Of a stretch of DNA of 64,000 nucleotides, positions 32,165-43,482 are shown piece after piece. The notes under the pieces were generated by a model. That model saw only the letters and a list, made by a program, of their open reading frames with translations. It was not told the DNA's origin and made no database searches. The position numbers and the translations under genes were made by a program. Every line of letters starts with the position of its first letter. Within the stretch, counting starts at the first letter, position 1. Location: NCBI GenBank assembly GCA_020310875.1, contig CM035412.1:134398773-134462772 (forward strand), written 5' to 3'. The DNA comes from Ceratopteris richardii (lineage: Eukaryota > Streptophyta > Polypodiopsida > Polypodiales > Pteridaceae).

Positions 32165-32377
32165 CCACATCACTATCACACTACATCATTCCACTTAGCT
32201 CTTAGGTCTACCGAACTCCTAACCACACACACACTCGCACTGAGCACTTACTAACCCATTAATCTCTCCCGACCCTCATGTTAATGTTGTAATGGGAACA
32301 ACAACGATTCTCTCTTGTCCTGTACAATGTTAACACATGTTTCTATATTCTCACAGAGACAGGAAGCAAGAAGTAAC
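32165..32377 (+). promoter_or_regulatory. Spacer with candidate 3' splice site before 3' ORF of B
   Basis: 213 bp without coding signal. It ends in a branch-like gttaac, a pyrimidine-rich ttctatattctcacag and the junction CAG|AGACAGG at 32356/32357, 21 bp before the conserved ATG (32378). Element C and the inverted fragment at 41590-41992 have acceptor-like sequences at the same distance range. Confidence 0.6.
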
Positions 32378-33597
32378 ATGGCAGATACGGCAGGAACTAG
32401 CTCCCAGATAGGCACCAGCCCCCAAGTCGTGGATATTGAAAGTCTTCCCGTTGAGGAGGAATTGAAGGAACGCCCTGTAGCATTGAGAGCATTACACGCC
32501 ATACCGGTTCAGAACCCTCCACAAGGGCACACTATGCCAGTCAGTAAAAACTCTCATTGGTTCAGTGATGTGGCAGGACCCCTAGGTGAAGGCACTTATA
32601 TGTGGGAGGCCGAGATAGAATTCAATGGGCGCTGGGGCAGGTATCACTTTTTCACCAGGGAATTTGAGAGACTGCAGAATAATGAAGGATTGAAACCTAT
32701 ATGGAAGAAGGCAGGACTCTACGAGTACTTCAAATTCCAATTGCCAAAGCCGGATTTTCTAAGATGCTCTTATTTGATTAGCACCCTTACTCCGAGTAAA
32801 GACAAAAAAGGATACAGCTCCTTTGTCCTCCCATCTCTCACAAGGGGCAATGAGCTCAAGCGTTTCAGATTAACTATCAACTTGGTAAGGGAAGCTCTGG
32901 ACATGAAAGGTATGCACATTCCTACGGAGAAAGAGACTATGGTCCCGACAATATGAAGAACAGGAATCTGACAAAATTAAAAGACATGGTGGCAATGACA
33001 CCTACAATCGCCATTCATTTGCAAATGGTCATGCAGCACTTTGCATTTCCCGCCCAAGAGAGGTTCACAATGCCACCTAAAAAGATATGGTTTAGTTTAT
33101 ACTTGGCTGATGCTTTTGATTTGACAATCAACATGCCTCACTGGATTATCGACCAAATCCACTTGGCTCATCAAAGGTGGTATAAAAAACAAAAGTCTGT
33201 ACTGTACGGATGCTGTGCGCTTACCAGAATTGTGTATAGATGTCTCGCATATGATGTACCGGTGCAAAGGGCTCTCATTTGGACCAGAGCACAGGAGTTT
33301 CAACGTAGACTGTCAGCCGCAGGGTCTCCCTCAAAGAAGATGAGAGGCGCCGTCCAGATGCCTTGTGCACAAGCCCGCGGTGCAACCCTAACACCTGAAA
33401 CAACTCCAAGGCTTCCCAGGCGAGTGCAACCATTTACTATCAGGCTACCCAGGCACAGCAGAGATGGCCCTAACCTTGTGTTTCCACCAGTACCTACTGA
33501 TCTGGAATTCCCTCACGGATTCACTTTGGAAGATCTAACGGATGAAGAAGTTGCCAGAATCATTGAAGCTGTTCATGCGGAAGTCGAAGCAGAGTAG
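32378..33597 (+). pseudogene. Element B 3' ORF, module 1
   Basis: Start chosen at MADTAGTSSQ (32378) because it follows the acceptor-like site and aligns with the start of the homologous ORF elsewhere. A globular module follows: NSHWFSDVAGPLGEGTYMWE, GRYHFFTREFERLQ, then after a one-base shift near 32935 MVMQHFAFPAQERFTMPPK, PHWIIDQIHLAHQRWYKKQ and LTRIVYRCLAYDV. Element C shares GHWFLDNEA, QEFYRFQR and YFCFPKLPRYTMPHKS. It resembles the uncharacterised 'putative plant transposon protein' regions found near Athila-type elements. No signal peptide or transmembrane stretch is seen. The TAG at 33595-33597 separates it from the following frame. Confidence 0.8.
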
Positions 33598-36456
33598 GGT
33601 AGTGGACAACAAACGGCTACAGAACAACCCCAGCCAAGACAACCAGAAGTGGTGGAAGTGGAGGATGAAGAAGAACAAGAACAAGAGGATGAACAAGAAG
33701 GATTTTCTGATGAGGAGGCGCATGACTATGAGCAAGAAGTTATACAGGAGCTAGAGGGTGCCCCAGCATATACAAAGGAGTTGAAAAAGCTCTACGATAC
33801 CATCAACAGGGTCCAACAACAACATAAGTTATCCCTTGCAGCAGGAAAGGCTATCATGCACCAAATCCTTGAGGAGGAAGGAGTCGACGAACAATATCGT
33901 GCCACACTGGATATGATCTCTGATGCTTTAGGAGTACCTGAGACAGTGCATACTGCCCTGGCACAATCACGCAGAACGGAAAGAAGATACGAAAGACGTC
34001 CCCCACGAGCAGGGAAACAGATGAATGTCTTAGTATCCGAAACACAAGGGACAGCCACGACCACGGGCACAACACACACTGTGCACGATACTGAAGAGAC
34101 CCATGTGTCCAGTGCACCCCCATCACCCCCGTTGCCACCCCCGCCTCCCACTCCACCACATTCACCTCCCATTACCAATGTAACAACCACTGTCACCGCC
34201 TCCGAGTCCACTGCCATGGCTGAAGCACAAACCGCCAATCAACCCACACACCCTCTCAACACCTCCCTTGTATACACCTCCACTAACACTGTAACCCTAA
34301 CGACAGCTACTGACATCCCCATTCCCCCACTCACACTTTCGGGCAGTTCATATTCACAAGTGCACACACCACTATACACATTTACCACAATCATTGCACC
34401 CACAATTCCACTATTCACAATCACTCCCACTACTGTGTCCACCATGGATTTTATGGACATATCACCCTCCACCGCACCTCTCCCTCCCCCCATACGGCCA
34501 CAATCTCCCATTCCCCCACCACCCACTTCACCATTTTCCAGCACCGCATTCACACTTCCCTTCCCCTTTCCCTTTCCTTCTGCATTTAACACCCTTCTTG
34601 CATCCACCCCCATTAATAATGTATTTAATAACATGTATCAGTGCATGTCTCAGTTACAACAACACTATCAGCACCTCGATGCTCAGCATACAAGTTTGTT
34701 CAGGAGTCATGAAGCATTACAAGGAAGATTCATTGACTTAGAGAAAGAGAAGAAACAATTACAACAGCAGTTTAGTGCATTGCAAGAACAACATGAGCAA
34801 TTAGTGGCAAATCCACCGCAGCCAGATGCAGAAGAAAGACAACAAATGGATGATCTGCTACACTCCCAAATCACAGAGAACCTCAAGCTCCGCCGCAACA
34901 TGGCTCTATTACGGAAGCATATGTCTGCAGCCCTGGAAGAAAATAGACGGCTTCAGACACAAAATGAAGAGAACTTGGAAGTAGCCATGGAAGGTTCCCC
35001 ACAAGAAATTGACCCGGAGAAGTTTAAGACCATTCCCTCGGACAATATGCAAATCATATTGGAAACCCATGCTGATCTCCTCGAAGCCCATGCAGCCTTA
35101 GAAAAGGAAAGAGACGAACTACTAAGGCAATTGGAAGCTCAACCAGAACCACCCAAAGAAGTCCCAACCACAGCTGACACAACTGACGAAGTAGCAGCGC
35201 TCAAAGCACAACTCGAAGAATTACAAAAGAAAGTGCTTGAGTATGAACGCCAACCCTCCCCCTTGGTAGAACCAGAACCTGAAGACCTAGTACCAATCGA
35301 AGTAGAGGAAACTTTTGAGGACCCGTACGTTCCGATGCCAGCACCTGGAGGCAAGCAGACAGTAGAGGGCATGGACACCATTGAGATAGAGGCCCCTGAA
35401 TGGATGCAGAGATTAGAGAAAGTGGCCACAACCCATGATGACAGGGTAGCAATTCAAATAGCATCCATGTCACGATTGGAAGAGGTAATCATAAAATCCG
35501 AGTACTTTAGAAACCTCTCACATCACAGGTGGATCGGCACCTCCGACGACTTGTATGTTCCTTTTTGTGTCTTAATGGCGGATTATAATGCTGAAATCAA
35601 GCACCACACCTCACGGGAACCAACCTCTGCCACACAGTTTGCACCAGACGACATCCCAGAAAGTGCCAAGCAGGGAAATATTCGCCAACCGACTTGGAGA
35701 ATTCGGCTACTTGAAACCTACCCGGAAATGAATCGCACATGGAATAACATGCCCCTGTATATCAAGTACAATCCCTGCTACTGTCCTGTTTTCCGAAGAA
35801 GGTCGTGGCCGGAATACACAAAGATGGTGCTGACAACCAAAGGATGTGAGAAATGGCTCAACTATGTCTACTTAGCACCACCTAAAGGTCAACCTACCGT
35901 AGGGTATATGATATCGACAATTCGGCATTGGGGTGTCAGGTTCAAAAACGTACCAGATGTCATGACACAGATGTGCCTTAAAATTTTTGAACTCATGATA
36001 GTCACCTTCCGGACCTTCAAGAATGTTAAGGAACCTCACCTCTCTGCGCTCGGATTCAATGAAGGCAATCAGGATCTTGTTTATGACATGAGCACAACGC
36101 CCTCTATTAATGTTGTTTATGCATGGCATGCCCGCATCAAATACCTACCGGCCTGCTTCAAACAGACATTTGAAGAGATGTTTGTCACAGGGTTCTGGGA
36201 ATATCACTCAGAGACCTTCATTCCCAGACCCTCACATTTATTACAAGCTCTCCATTCAGAAAAGTTACGAATGCCACATCCAGAGGTTCCCGGGCCAGTA
36301 GATTGTGATGCTTTACTCACGGACTTGGCAAAGGGGTTGCGGATTGCAGAACATCACTTAGCACAAGATGTCGTTGAGTACTACATCCAAAAACCCACAC
36401 AACACGGGTCTGTCAGGGACGACAGACGCGAGAGAGGGGGGGGGTGTTGGAACTGA
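33598..36456 (+). pseudogene. Element B 3' ORF, coiled-coil centre and module 2
   Basis: Same frame as the end of module 1. The order is an acidic stretch (EVEDEEEQEQEDEQEG), a Ser/Thr/Pro-rich low-complexity region (34080-34600), long coiled coils rich in Gln, Glu and Leu (34630-35260), an acidic linker, then a globular C-terminal module (35480-36280). The module has LYIKYNPCYCPVFRRRSW and ALGFNEGNQDLVYDMSTTP, shared with C. The last codons run through the polypurine tract (ERGGG) and stop four codons inside the 3' LTR (36454-36456). No membrane anchor, so an envelope role is not supported. Function unknown. Confidence 0.85.
36430..36444 (+). other. Polypurine tract of element B
   Basis: gagagaggggggggg directly before the 3' LTR; primer of second-strand synthesis. 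It also codes for the end of the 3' ORF. Confidence 0.88.
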
Positions 36457-37129
36457 AGGACTCACTAGGCAAGGAAGCTTAAGAAGGGAGTCAGAGAGAA
36501 GAGAAGGCACAAGCAGACAAGGGAGTCAACGACGATCTGGCAAGTAGGCCAATAATTTTCTTCATGAAGAAGCAAGTACGAGCATTCACGCAGATCTAGC
36601 ACTAAGGCAACCTTTAATTTTTCAAAACCCTTACACCAATTAAAGGTGATTCTCATCACTAACAACCCCTGTAAATACCATGTTCACCTTTTTGTGGCTC
36701 CATTTTGTGCAAGCCGAGGAGTCCTCGAGCTTGAGGAGCCTTAGAAGTAGTTGCTTACCAATTTTCGTATTTTTTAGATCTCATTTGAGCCCTCAAATAA
36801 GCCCTGGAACCTAATTTTTAACTAGGCCGGACACTAGGTCTGGACAGGGCCAAAGCTAGTCAAAAACTATAAAAGGAGCTAGAGAGCTCATTTTTGGGGT
36901 AGATTGTAATTGAATTGAACTTGTAAGAGCTTTTTGAAAGTAATCTAAGAACTCCATTGCTTCTCACTCTTTCTCTTGCCGTGTGTGCGCGTGTGTGTGT
37001 ATGTGTGTGCATGTTTGTGTGCTTCTCACTCACGCACTTGTGCCTCCACTTGCTCGAGGTCTTCATACCATCCTCACGTCTTCCCGGATTGACATTAAAG
37101 GAGGTGCTACTCATCACTGAGCTACACGA
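36445..37129 (+). repeat. 3' LTR of element B (685 bp)
   Basis: Seven differences from 20326-21010 by direct comparison: five transitions, two transversions, no indel. Its last bases read acacga where the 5' LTR has acacca, so the terminal CA is mutated to GA. Confidence 0.95.
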
Positions 37130-37134
37130 CCCCT
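37130..37134 (+). repeat. Target-site duplication of element B, right (CCCCT)
   Basis: Matches 20321-20325; the sequence of element E resumes beyond. Confidence 0.93.
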
Positions 37135-37458
37135 CAATCAATTACTAGCCTAGGCTAAGTGCATTTAGAGGTATTGATTGATTAGGATTACACCATGCAT
37201 GAGTCAATTACAAGAAAACCTAATCACTCAAGCTCAACTATAGCTTGACTATTAATTCAAACAATTCTGAGTGAAAAAGAACATAAATTCATCTATCACA
37301 AATCAAAATACATATAACTCATTTATTATGGATAATGCAACTCATTGTACAAGATTTCACACCCAAAAGAGGAATCTAAAAAGAATAAGTGATTGTGACA
37401 AAAAGACTATTGCAATGTGGTTGTGCTTGGGACTCATTGGGTTAAAAGATAGGGCATA

Positions 37459-38930
37459 TGAACCTTGGATTAGGACGACACCTAGGTCACGATAGACAAA
37501 GCATGAGATATTTTGAAGCTAGTGTAAGTCACATAGCTAGGTATTGGGCTGAATAGTTTAGCAACTATCCATACATGCTAAGTTCTGAGACTAGTGATTC
37601 AAAAATGTCATTTACTAGGGAAAGACCCTCAGGTAGTTTGGGTGTAGTCTATTTAGTGAAACTCGAAGGTCCCTAGAAGATAAAGTTGGAATATATTAGG
37701 AACAATTGATTAGTTGCTCGCATCTATGAGGATGGTTTGAGAAGATCTGTGGTCCAGCTCAAAAATCCTGATCAACCCTATCAGACTTGAGCACCAAGTG
37801 GTATAATTCAATGAATAAACAAGATATGTGGTTACCAGCTTACTAGACATGACATATGAGTTCGGAACTATCATTCTAGAGAATGAGATAGGAGACCTAG
37901 AACAAGGAAACGTGGGAGGAGAACCTCAAAAACCTCATGCAAAATCCATCCTGTGTAGAATCATCAATCGAAAGTGGATCATCAAGATAACAAAAGTATT
38001 GAAATCTTCTTGAATAGGTATATGGATGAAGCCTTTTGGAGATTTAAACCAGATCAACCCAATGAATTAGGAAGATTCACAATATACGAGTTTAATGATC
38101 TGGAGACACCACGAAAGGTTTTCTATTTAGATAACACTCATAAGAAAATGTTTGTAGTAAGAGAGCATGGTAGGTATGCATACACTTGGAAGGGCGAATT
38201 GGTCTTCCCTCCATGAGGATCTAATGTCCCATGGGCAACAAGGAGCCAGATCATCTCAATTTCAGGGTACCCAAAAGGAAATAACTAAAGAAACACTTGA
38301 AGTGAGTTTTGAAAACCCCTTAGGTAGAGATATATCAAGATCAGGAGGGGCATAGAATTTTTAGGCATCAAAGAGGAATGGATGAGTTTCCCTTGCCTAG
38401 ATTGAGAGAAGAACCTAGGATATTTTGGTTTACTCAATGGGCTAAGTCCATGAACAACTACTTAGATGGCACTAGAGACCCATACGGTCATGTAGCAAAA
38501 TCTACAAAAGTATCAAGAGCTAAACAAGTTGACAATTTGTTCACCGAATACAATGTTTTTGGCCTTACTCTGAAGAATACCACTGTGACATGGTTTCAAC
38601 CACTACATCAAGGTCAATTAAGGAATATAGACCACTTGCTAGAAGCGTTCATCACCAAATTTTCAAAGAGTAGTATCAAGCACAATACCTCATCCCTAAT
38701 ACAAATTTTCAAGCAAACTCCCCAAGAAACAGTTCCACTAGTTGGAAGAAGATTTAGAAAATACTTTGAAAGATGACGTATTTGAGAATGACCCATAGCA
38801 GCCAAAAAAGTTGCAATTTTTTTGGGTGGATTTCTAAGTGCTAAAGTACATTCATATGAGTACTTGAAAGAACCTAGGAACATAGAGCAGTGTGTGCACA
38901 TGTGCATAGACAAGAGGATACTTGGGTGAT
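37459..38930 (+). pseudogene. Element E Gag
   Basis: Starts at MNLGLGRHLG (37459), parallel to B's MNLRSGRHL. Broken frames follow the same words as B: DNKSIEIFLNRYMDEAFWRF, GRYAYTWKGELVFPP, then the capsid at 38378-38776 (KSMNNYLDGTRDPYGHVAKS, LTLKNTTVTWFQPL, IFKQTPQETVPLVGRRFRKY). A stop at 38774 and others follow. Clearly related to B, with many amino-acid changes; non-functional. Confidence 0.88.
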
Positions 38931-38989
38931 GAATAAGAGCTTTCAGAGATCTAAAAAAAATTAGACACTAGTATTAGTTTCACTTCTAA

Positions 38990-40020
38990 GCCGCCTACTT
39001 CAATAGATGAGTTTGCAGAGAAAGTAGCTCAGACATTAGGAGTCTCAAGCAAGGATACCCCTAGAATAATCTCAGTAAAACCATGCTACCATTGTGGAGG
39101 AGACCACATGGCCAATGTTTTCCCAATCATGGCTCAATCCCAAGGGAACCCTAGTAGCCAATACTGCATCATTCAGACGAGATACACTAACCACAATGCA
39201 CAAGATTGCCCTTACAATAAGCAAGTGGTTAGGAAAAATTATACACAAGCATACAAATGACAAGGGAGATACCAAAATCCATACCAACCACAACAATAAT
39301 TTATGCCTCAGCAACCATATCAACCTCCATAACAAGCTCAACAAAGACCTCAACCTATGCTAGGAAAACAACCTTCCCCTCCAGCTAGTGTGGTCCTTGT
39401 CAAGTATGTGTCAACTAAGGACAACTTGAGTAGAGCCCTAGTACCTATACCCACACTGATTTTAGAAAGTGATCTGCATGCTCAAAGATTTGACTCAATG
39501 CATGTAGATAGCCCATTGACTTACTACATGGGTTCACTAGAGCACACTAAGATTTACCTTTATAACAACCCTAGTGAGTCTAGTTGGGAACCAAAGTACC
39601 TGAATGTGATGTATGCAAATCCTAATCGTACACCCCAACCAAGATAGAAGAGACCCCAAGCACCTAAAGGTTCATGCTATAGATGCCAGGGAGATCACTT
39701 CATTCGAGACTATCCAATACTTGCACCAAGACAACCTCAGTTAATGACCATTCAAGGCTCTTGTCCAGATTATAGTAAGGAACACCTACTAAGGGATTGC
39801 CCAAAGGACCCAACAAATACAAAGAAGATCACACCAATAAATGTTGTTGGCTTGGTTGTAGACTCTAGCAGGAGTACGATAACTACAAACCTAGTGCAAG
39901 TAGTAATTAGAGTTGAGGCCCTACAAGAAAACCAAGATATAGGCCAAGGAAAGAGTCGAGACAACAGTGAGTCTCATAGCATAAATAAGAAGAGAACGAG
40001 AGCCTAGAAGGATAGCCAAT
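38990..40020 (+). pseudogene. Element E nucleocapsid region
   Basis: Zinc-knuckle relics in B's order: CYHCGGDHMANVF (last Cys lost to Phe) at about 39090, CYRCQGDHFIRDY near 39676 (last Cys lost to Tyr), then SKEHLLRDC at 39775. Linking sequence ITPINVVGLVVDSS at 39830 matches B closely. Several frames and stops. Confidence 0.85.
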
Positions 40021-41575
40021 AAACAATGAAGGGACAATGAACAAAGATGATGAGTGAATTCGAAGAGACCTTAAGGGAAAGTAAAGCTTAATTGATAGAG
40101 ATCACATCTCAGATGCACCCACCATCATCATTACACCAGAAACATCCTACTAAACGACCACCACCACCCAAACCAAGATGAATTTTAGAAAATCCTACTC
40201 TAGAAGATCTTGACATGATAGTCTAGGCATATCATGCAAGAATTGAAAAAGGTCCAAATGTGCCAGAGTTGTATTAGTGTTATCCTAGACCTGACTTAGA
40301 AATTGAAAGGACTAAGTTGTGTGCAAAAATGGTGGAACTAGCTCAAACTATGTTTGATGCCAGCCATCTTTTCAATTGCCTAACTCCACCAAGACACAAT
40401 TACACTTCGATGGATTGTTAGAGAGACTAGAGAGAATGATAGCCAAATCTGGGAAAACAACTACATCAAAGGTAAGTAATAATGGTAGTGAGAGGATAAG
40501 ATTGACTATCAATGAAGCTTATGTTCTTAGTTCCACTAATTTATAATTCTCTTATTTTGTAAATCAGCTCCCACAAGAGTTCTTAAGAAAGATTCAAGAG
40601 GAGAAATGGGCTAAGGAGCGAGAATCCTCCAACCATTAAAATGGTGAATGATCTGTGTGCATTAAATTGAAGCAATTCCATGCCACCATCATTAGAGATA
40701 GCTATCTACTTCCTATCACTGAACACTTGTTGGAATGTGTAGCAGACAAGGAAGTCTACAAATTCCTTGATGGATTTTTTTGGCAACCAAGTAGTTGTTG
40801 CCCAAAAAGAACAGCATAAGACAACTTTTGCCACAGAGTGGGGTATTTTTGTATTTTGTGTGATGACATTTGGGCTCACTAATGCTCTTGCTAGGTTTCA
40901 AAGGCTAATGTGTCACGTGTTCAAGGAGTTCTTGCAAAAGAACTTAGAGGACTATATTGATGAATTATGCACTCATTCCAACATCAGACATACACATGTT
41001 CTTGAGTTAAGAGTTATCTCTGATAAATGTAGATAATATCAAGACTGCTTGAACCCAAAAAAGTGTGTTTTCATGGTTAGGCAAGACAAGATTCTATGAC
41101 ACATAGTGTCAAAGAATGGAATCTCAAACAATGAGGACAAAGTGAGAGCTATTTTCGAGTTACTGAGACCAAAGAATGTCAAGGAAGTACAAGCTTTCAT
41201 GGGACATTGTGGCTATTACCGACATTTTATTCACATGTATCCAATCATTGCAAAACCTTTTTAAAATATTTTGACTCACTTTGAGTGGATGGCTGAATGC
41301 AAAAACTCTTTTAAAGAGCTTAATCAATGATGTTGTTCAGCACCAATCTTGACTACACTAGACTGGAATAAGCCATTCCATGTTCATGGGGATGCATCCA
41401 ATTATACCATTGGGTGTGTGCTAGCACAACCTATGGGTAAAGATAACCTTGATCGTCTAATAGCTTATGCAAGTAGGTAGCTAAACGCGGCTGAGAAAAA
41501 GTATACAATGATACAAAGAGAAGGATTAGACATGTTATATGCAATTAAAAAGTTTAGACATTATTTTCTTGCCAA
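40021..41575 (+). pseudogene. Element E pol relic with internal deletion
   Basis: The linker corresponds to B up to about 26156 (ending ...WAKERE..., then ...MVNDL). At about 40651 it jumps to the sequence of B near 28020 (CIKLKQFHATIIRDSYLLPI), so some 1.9 kb covering the first protease and the reverse-transcriptase fingers is missing. Then come YKFLDGF, GIFVFCVMTFGLTNALARFQ, the catalytic box reading YIDE (40951-40970, last Asp changed to Glu), and FMGHCGYYRHFIHMY. RNase H breaks off near 41575. Dead. Confidence 0.85.
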
Positions 41576-41589
41576 TTAGTTTATGTTTT

Positions 41590-41992
41590 CTTAATACTAG
41601 ATGCTTTGGGCTTCTTTTCCAGCATTGGCAAGTTAATGAGATAAAAGCAATGCATAATTTTTTGCTTTGGAATCTTGGCACAAAAATATTCTGCCAGCCC
41701 TACTTTCTGCCATACCAGATGTAACTTCACTACATTCTGTAGATCTTTTCCCAAGGGTTTCTACCACTTCACTAAACCAATGAGAGTTCTTGCTGACCTG
41801 CGTTATATGGCCCATTAATGAAACTTGGATAGGGATGATCTGTAAGTCCCTCATATCCTCTAGTCATTTCTTAAATTCATCTAATATGGGTACGCTTTCT
41901 ATATCTATGGTTTTTTGAATAGTCCCTTCCTGTGAACTAGTGCCTGTTGCTTCTGCTATAGTGTTAGTGACTATTGTTGCTCCTAAATCTGC
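41590..41992 (-). pseudogene. Inverted fragment of an Athila-like 3' ORF
   Basis: On the minus strand, from about 41959 down, the sequence matches the start of B's 3' ORF: EATGTSSQEGT, DIESV, then VSKNSHWFSEVVETLGK and AGRIFLCQDSKA. The expected ATG reads ATA (41957-41959). Upstream on the minus strand is a pyrimidine run ending in TAG|C (41992/41991) with a TGCTAAT branch-like word before it, again an acceptor-like sequence. It abuts the plus-strand RNase H of E, so it marks an inversion or a separate insertion. Confidence 0.82.
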
Positions 41993-42624
41993 TAGAAGAA
42001 GAAGATCATATTAGCACTGCATTGGAAACAAGATGATAGCTTGCCCCCTTTACAATACTTACATGATATTCTTCTTAGTTAGGGTGTTAATAAAAATGAT
42101 GTGTCAAGTGAATGTGAGTAGAAGTTAGGATTTTAGTAAGTTTCCTAGGTGCATACTCGGGATGTGCAATATACTTAGAATGCATCTATTCTTCTATGAG
42201 GGTATTTATATTGTTGGGTTAGGGAGTTTATTAGAAGGTTTGACTTTCACACTTCCCTTATAGGATTACAAATTTTGCCTTTGATGATAGTTATTGATTT
42301 TAAGGGCTAGTTGGATCTAGGACTATTTAGGTATCCATATCCAATGAACACTAGGTGTGATTTTACTCGATGATGTGGTGATAACAAATTTCATTCTCGA
42401 TGTCGGTAAGGTGAGCACTTGAACACTGATTTAAACCTAGGAAGTTATGTGCAGATAATTGAGCATGGAGGAAAGTCTTAGGTACCCAAATATTCTTAGC
42501 ATTGGGGTTGACCTTCATCGACCACTTAGGCATCCAAATAGAAATGATTCATTGAGTTTGGCTCCTAGAATATTGAGCTATTGTTTTCTTTAGTTGCTTT
42601 GTTTGTTCGCTACATACTTGTGGT
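41993..42624. other. Unassigned stretch before element C
   Basis: Apart from the acceptor-like bases next to 41992, I see no coding region, LTR end or tandem repeat. It forms the left flank of element C; the last five bases (gtggt) should be C's target duplication, but the other copy lies beyond the window. Confidence 0.5.
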
Positions 42625-43459
42625 TGTTAGAAGATGTATTTTTTGAAACCTTTTTGAAGAAAAATAATGGTAAAATGACAAAAACTTGTAAAAATATTTA
42701 TGCAACTGTTGTAAAAATAAGGAAGAGTCTTCCTTATGTAGGATAGAATCTTATGTAATTTTTCTAGAATTTTTGGAAACTCCTAGATAGCATATTTTTA
42801 GAATAATAGAGGAAAAGACCAAAATTCAAGTGTGAAAAGGGACACTTGAAAATGTATATAAGATAATTTCCTCTATTATGAGGGGGTTGGTTAATCATTT
42901 GTTTACATGCTATCCAAGTGAATAGAGAAAGAGCTTCCTACTGAAAATCGTGTTTTCTCCTCTTTGTGTGGTTTCTTTGATTTGTGAGTTCAATTCTTTT
43001 GTATCCATGGAGATTTGTGAGCTTCTATTGTGTAAATTTGTTGAATGTGAGTGAAGAGAGCTGAATACTGATTTGTTGAGTGATAAGTTGATGAAGAATG
43101 GTGCTGGAGATGAAAATCGTCTGTTTTCACAGAATCGCAATTGTCTCATCTGTATGGTACAGGTAATATTTTTGAGTTTTGACTTCATAATTGTGTTTTG
43201 CTGATGAAATAGCATGTATTAGACACCAAGATTGTGGAAAATGGTGGAGATTTGCTCAAGATAATCCAAACCCTAGAAATTCCTCTTCATTTTCACCATT
43301 CTCAGAAATCCAGCCATTATTCTCTTATTTCTTGGATTCTATCATCTAGAAGGGGATGTGGTCTCATGAATACTTCCAGGATTGATAAAATAAAGATGTA
43401 TTGTTGATTCTTTACACTAAATGATTGGAGAGGACAACTCTAAAGATCAATAACAAACA
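42625..43459 (+). repeat. 5' LTR of element C (835 bp)
   Basis: Begins TGTTAGAAGATG and ends AATAACAAACA. TATA-like gtatataag at 42854-42862. Near its end, cagaatcgcaattgtctc (from 43131) is a variant of the TCGCGA-core word; the 3' LTR keeps the perfect aatcgcgatt. Confidence 0.93.
42854..42862 (+). promoter_or_regulatory. TATA-like element in 5' LTR of C
   Basis: gtatataag, also at 57789-57797 in the 3' LTR. Inferred promoter position from similarity to plant TATA boxes and placement in the LTR. Confidence 0.5.
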
Positions 43460-43464
43460 TCTTT

Positions 43465-43482
43465 TGGCGCCGTTGCCGGGGA
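43465..43482 (+). other. Primer-binding site of C (tRNA-Asp)
   Basis: tggcgccgttgccgggga, 18 bases complementary to the tRNA-Asp 3' end, five bases after the LTR. Same primer and spacing as B. Confidence 0.92.

Larger units (their letters stand above)
20326..37129 (+). mobile_element. Athila-like Ty3/gypsy element B, full length (16.8 kb)
   Basis: LTRs of 685 bp each (20326-21010 and 36445-37129) differ at 7 positions by my count (about 1%). tRNA-Asp primer site, long leader with a palindrome array, gag, protease, reverse transcriptase, RNase H, integrase, a second protease-like domain, a WVPK-repeat tail, then a separate 3' ORF ending at the polypurine tract and 3' LTR. The tRNA-Asp primer, the ORF after pol and the large size point to the Athila/Tat branch. 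Gag-pol carries five premature stops and one frame shift and the 3' ORF one of each, so this copy cannot make its proteins in full. TSD CCCCT. Confidence 0.95.
18740..41575 (+). mobile_element. Old Athila-like element E, split by element B
   Basis: Left half 18740-20325: diverged LTR, decayed tRNA-Asp primer site and leader. Right half 37135-41575: end of leader, gag, part of pol. The two halves fit together exactly at B's CCCCT duplication, and the joined sequence parallels B's own leader around 22530 (...aattctcaactccct... followed by ...tcaattcctag...). E is therefore an older relative that received B. E lacks protease and the fingers of reverse transcriptase (internal deletion near 40650), integrase, the 3' ORF and a 3' LTR. 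It is riddled with stops. Confidence 0.88.

Noticed and set aside
33792-34634. Minus-strand Gly/Val-rich frames opposite the 3' ORF of B
   Set aside because: They mirror the Pro/Thr-rich low-complexity part of the real plus-strand ORF.
32378-36456. Calling the 3' ORF an envelope gene
   Set aside because: The position fits, but no signal peptide, membrane anchor or cleavage site is visible in B or C.
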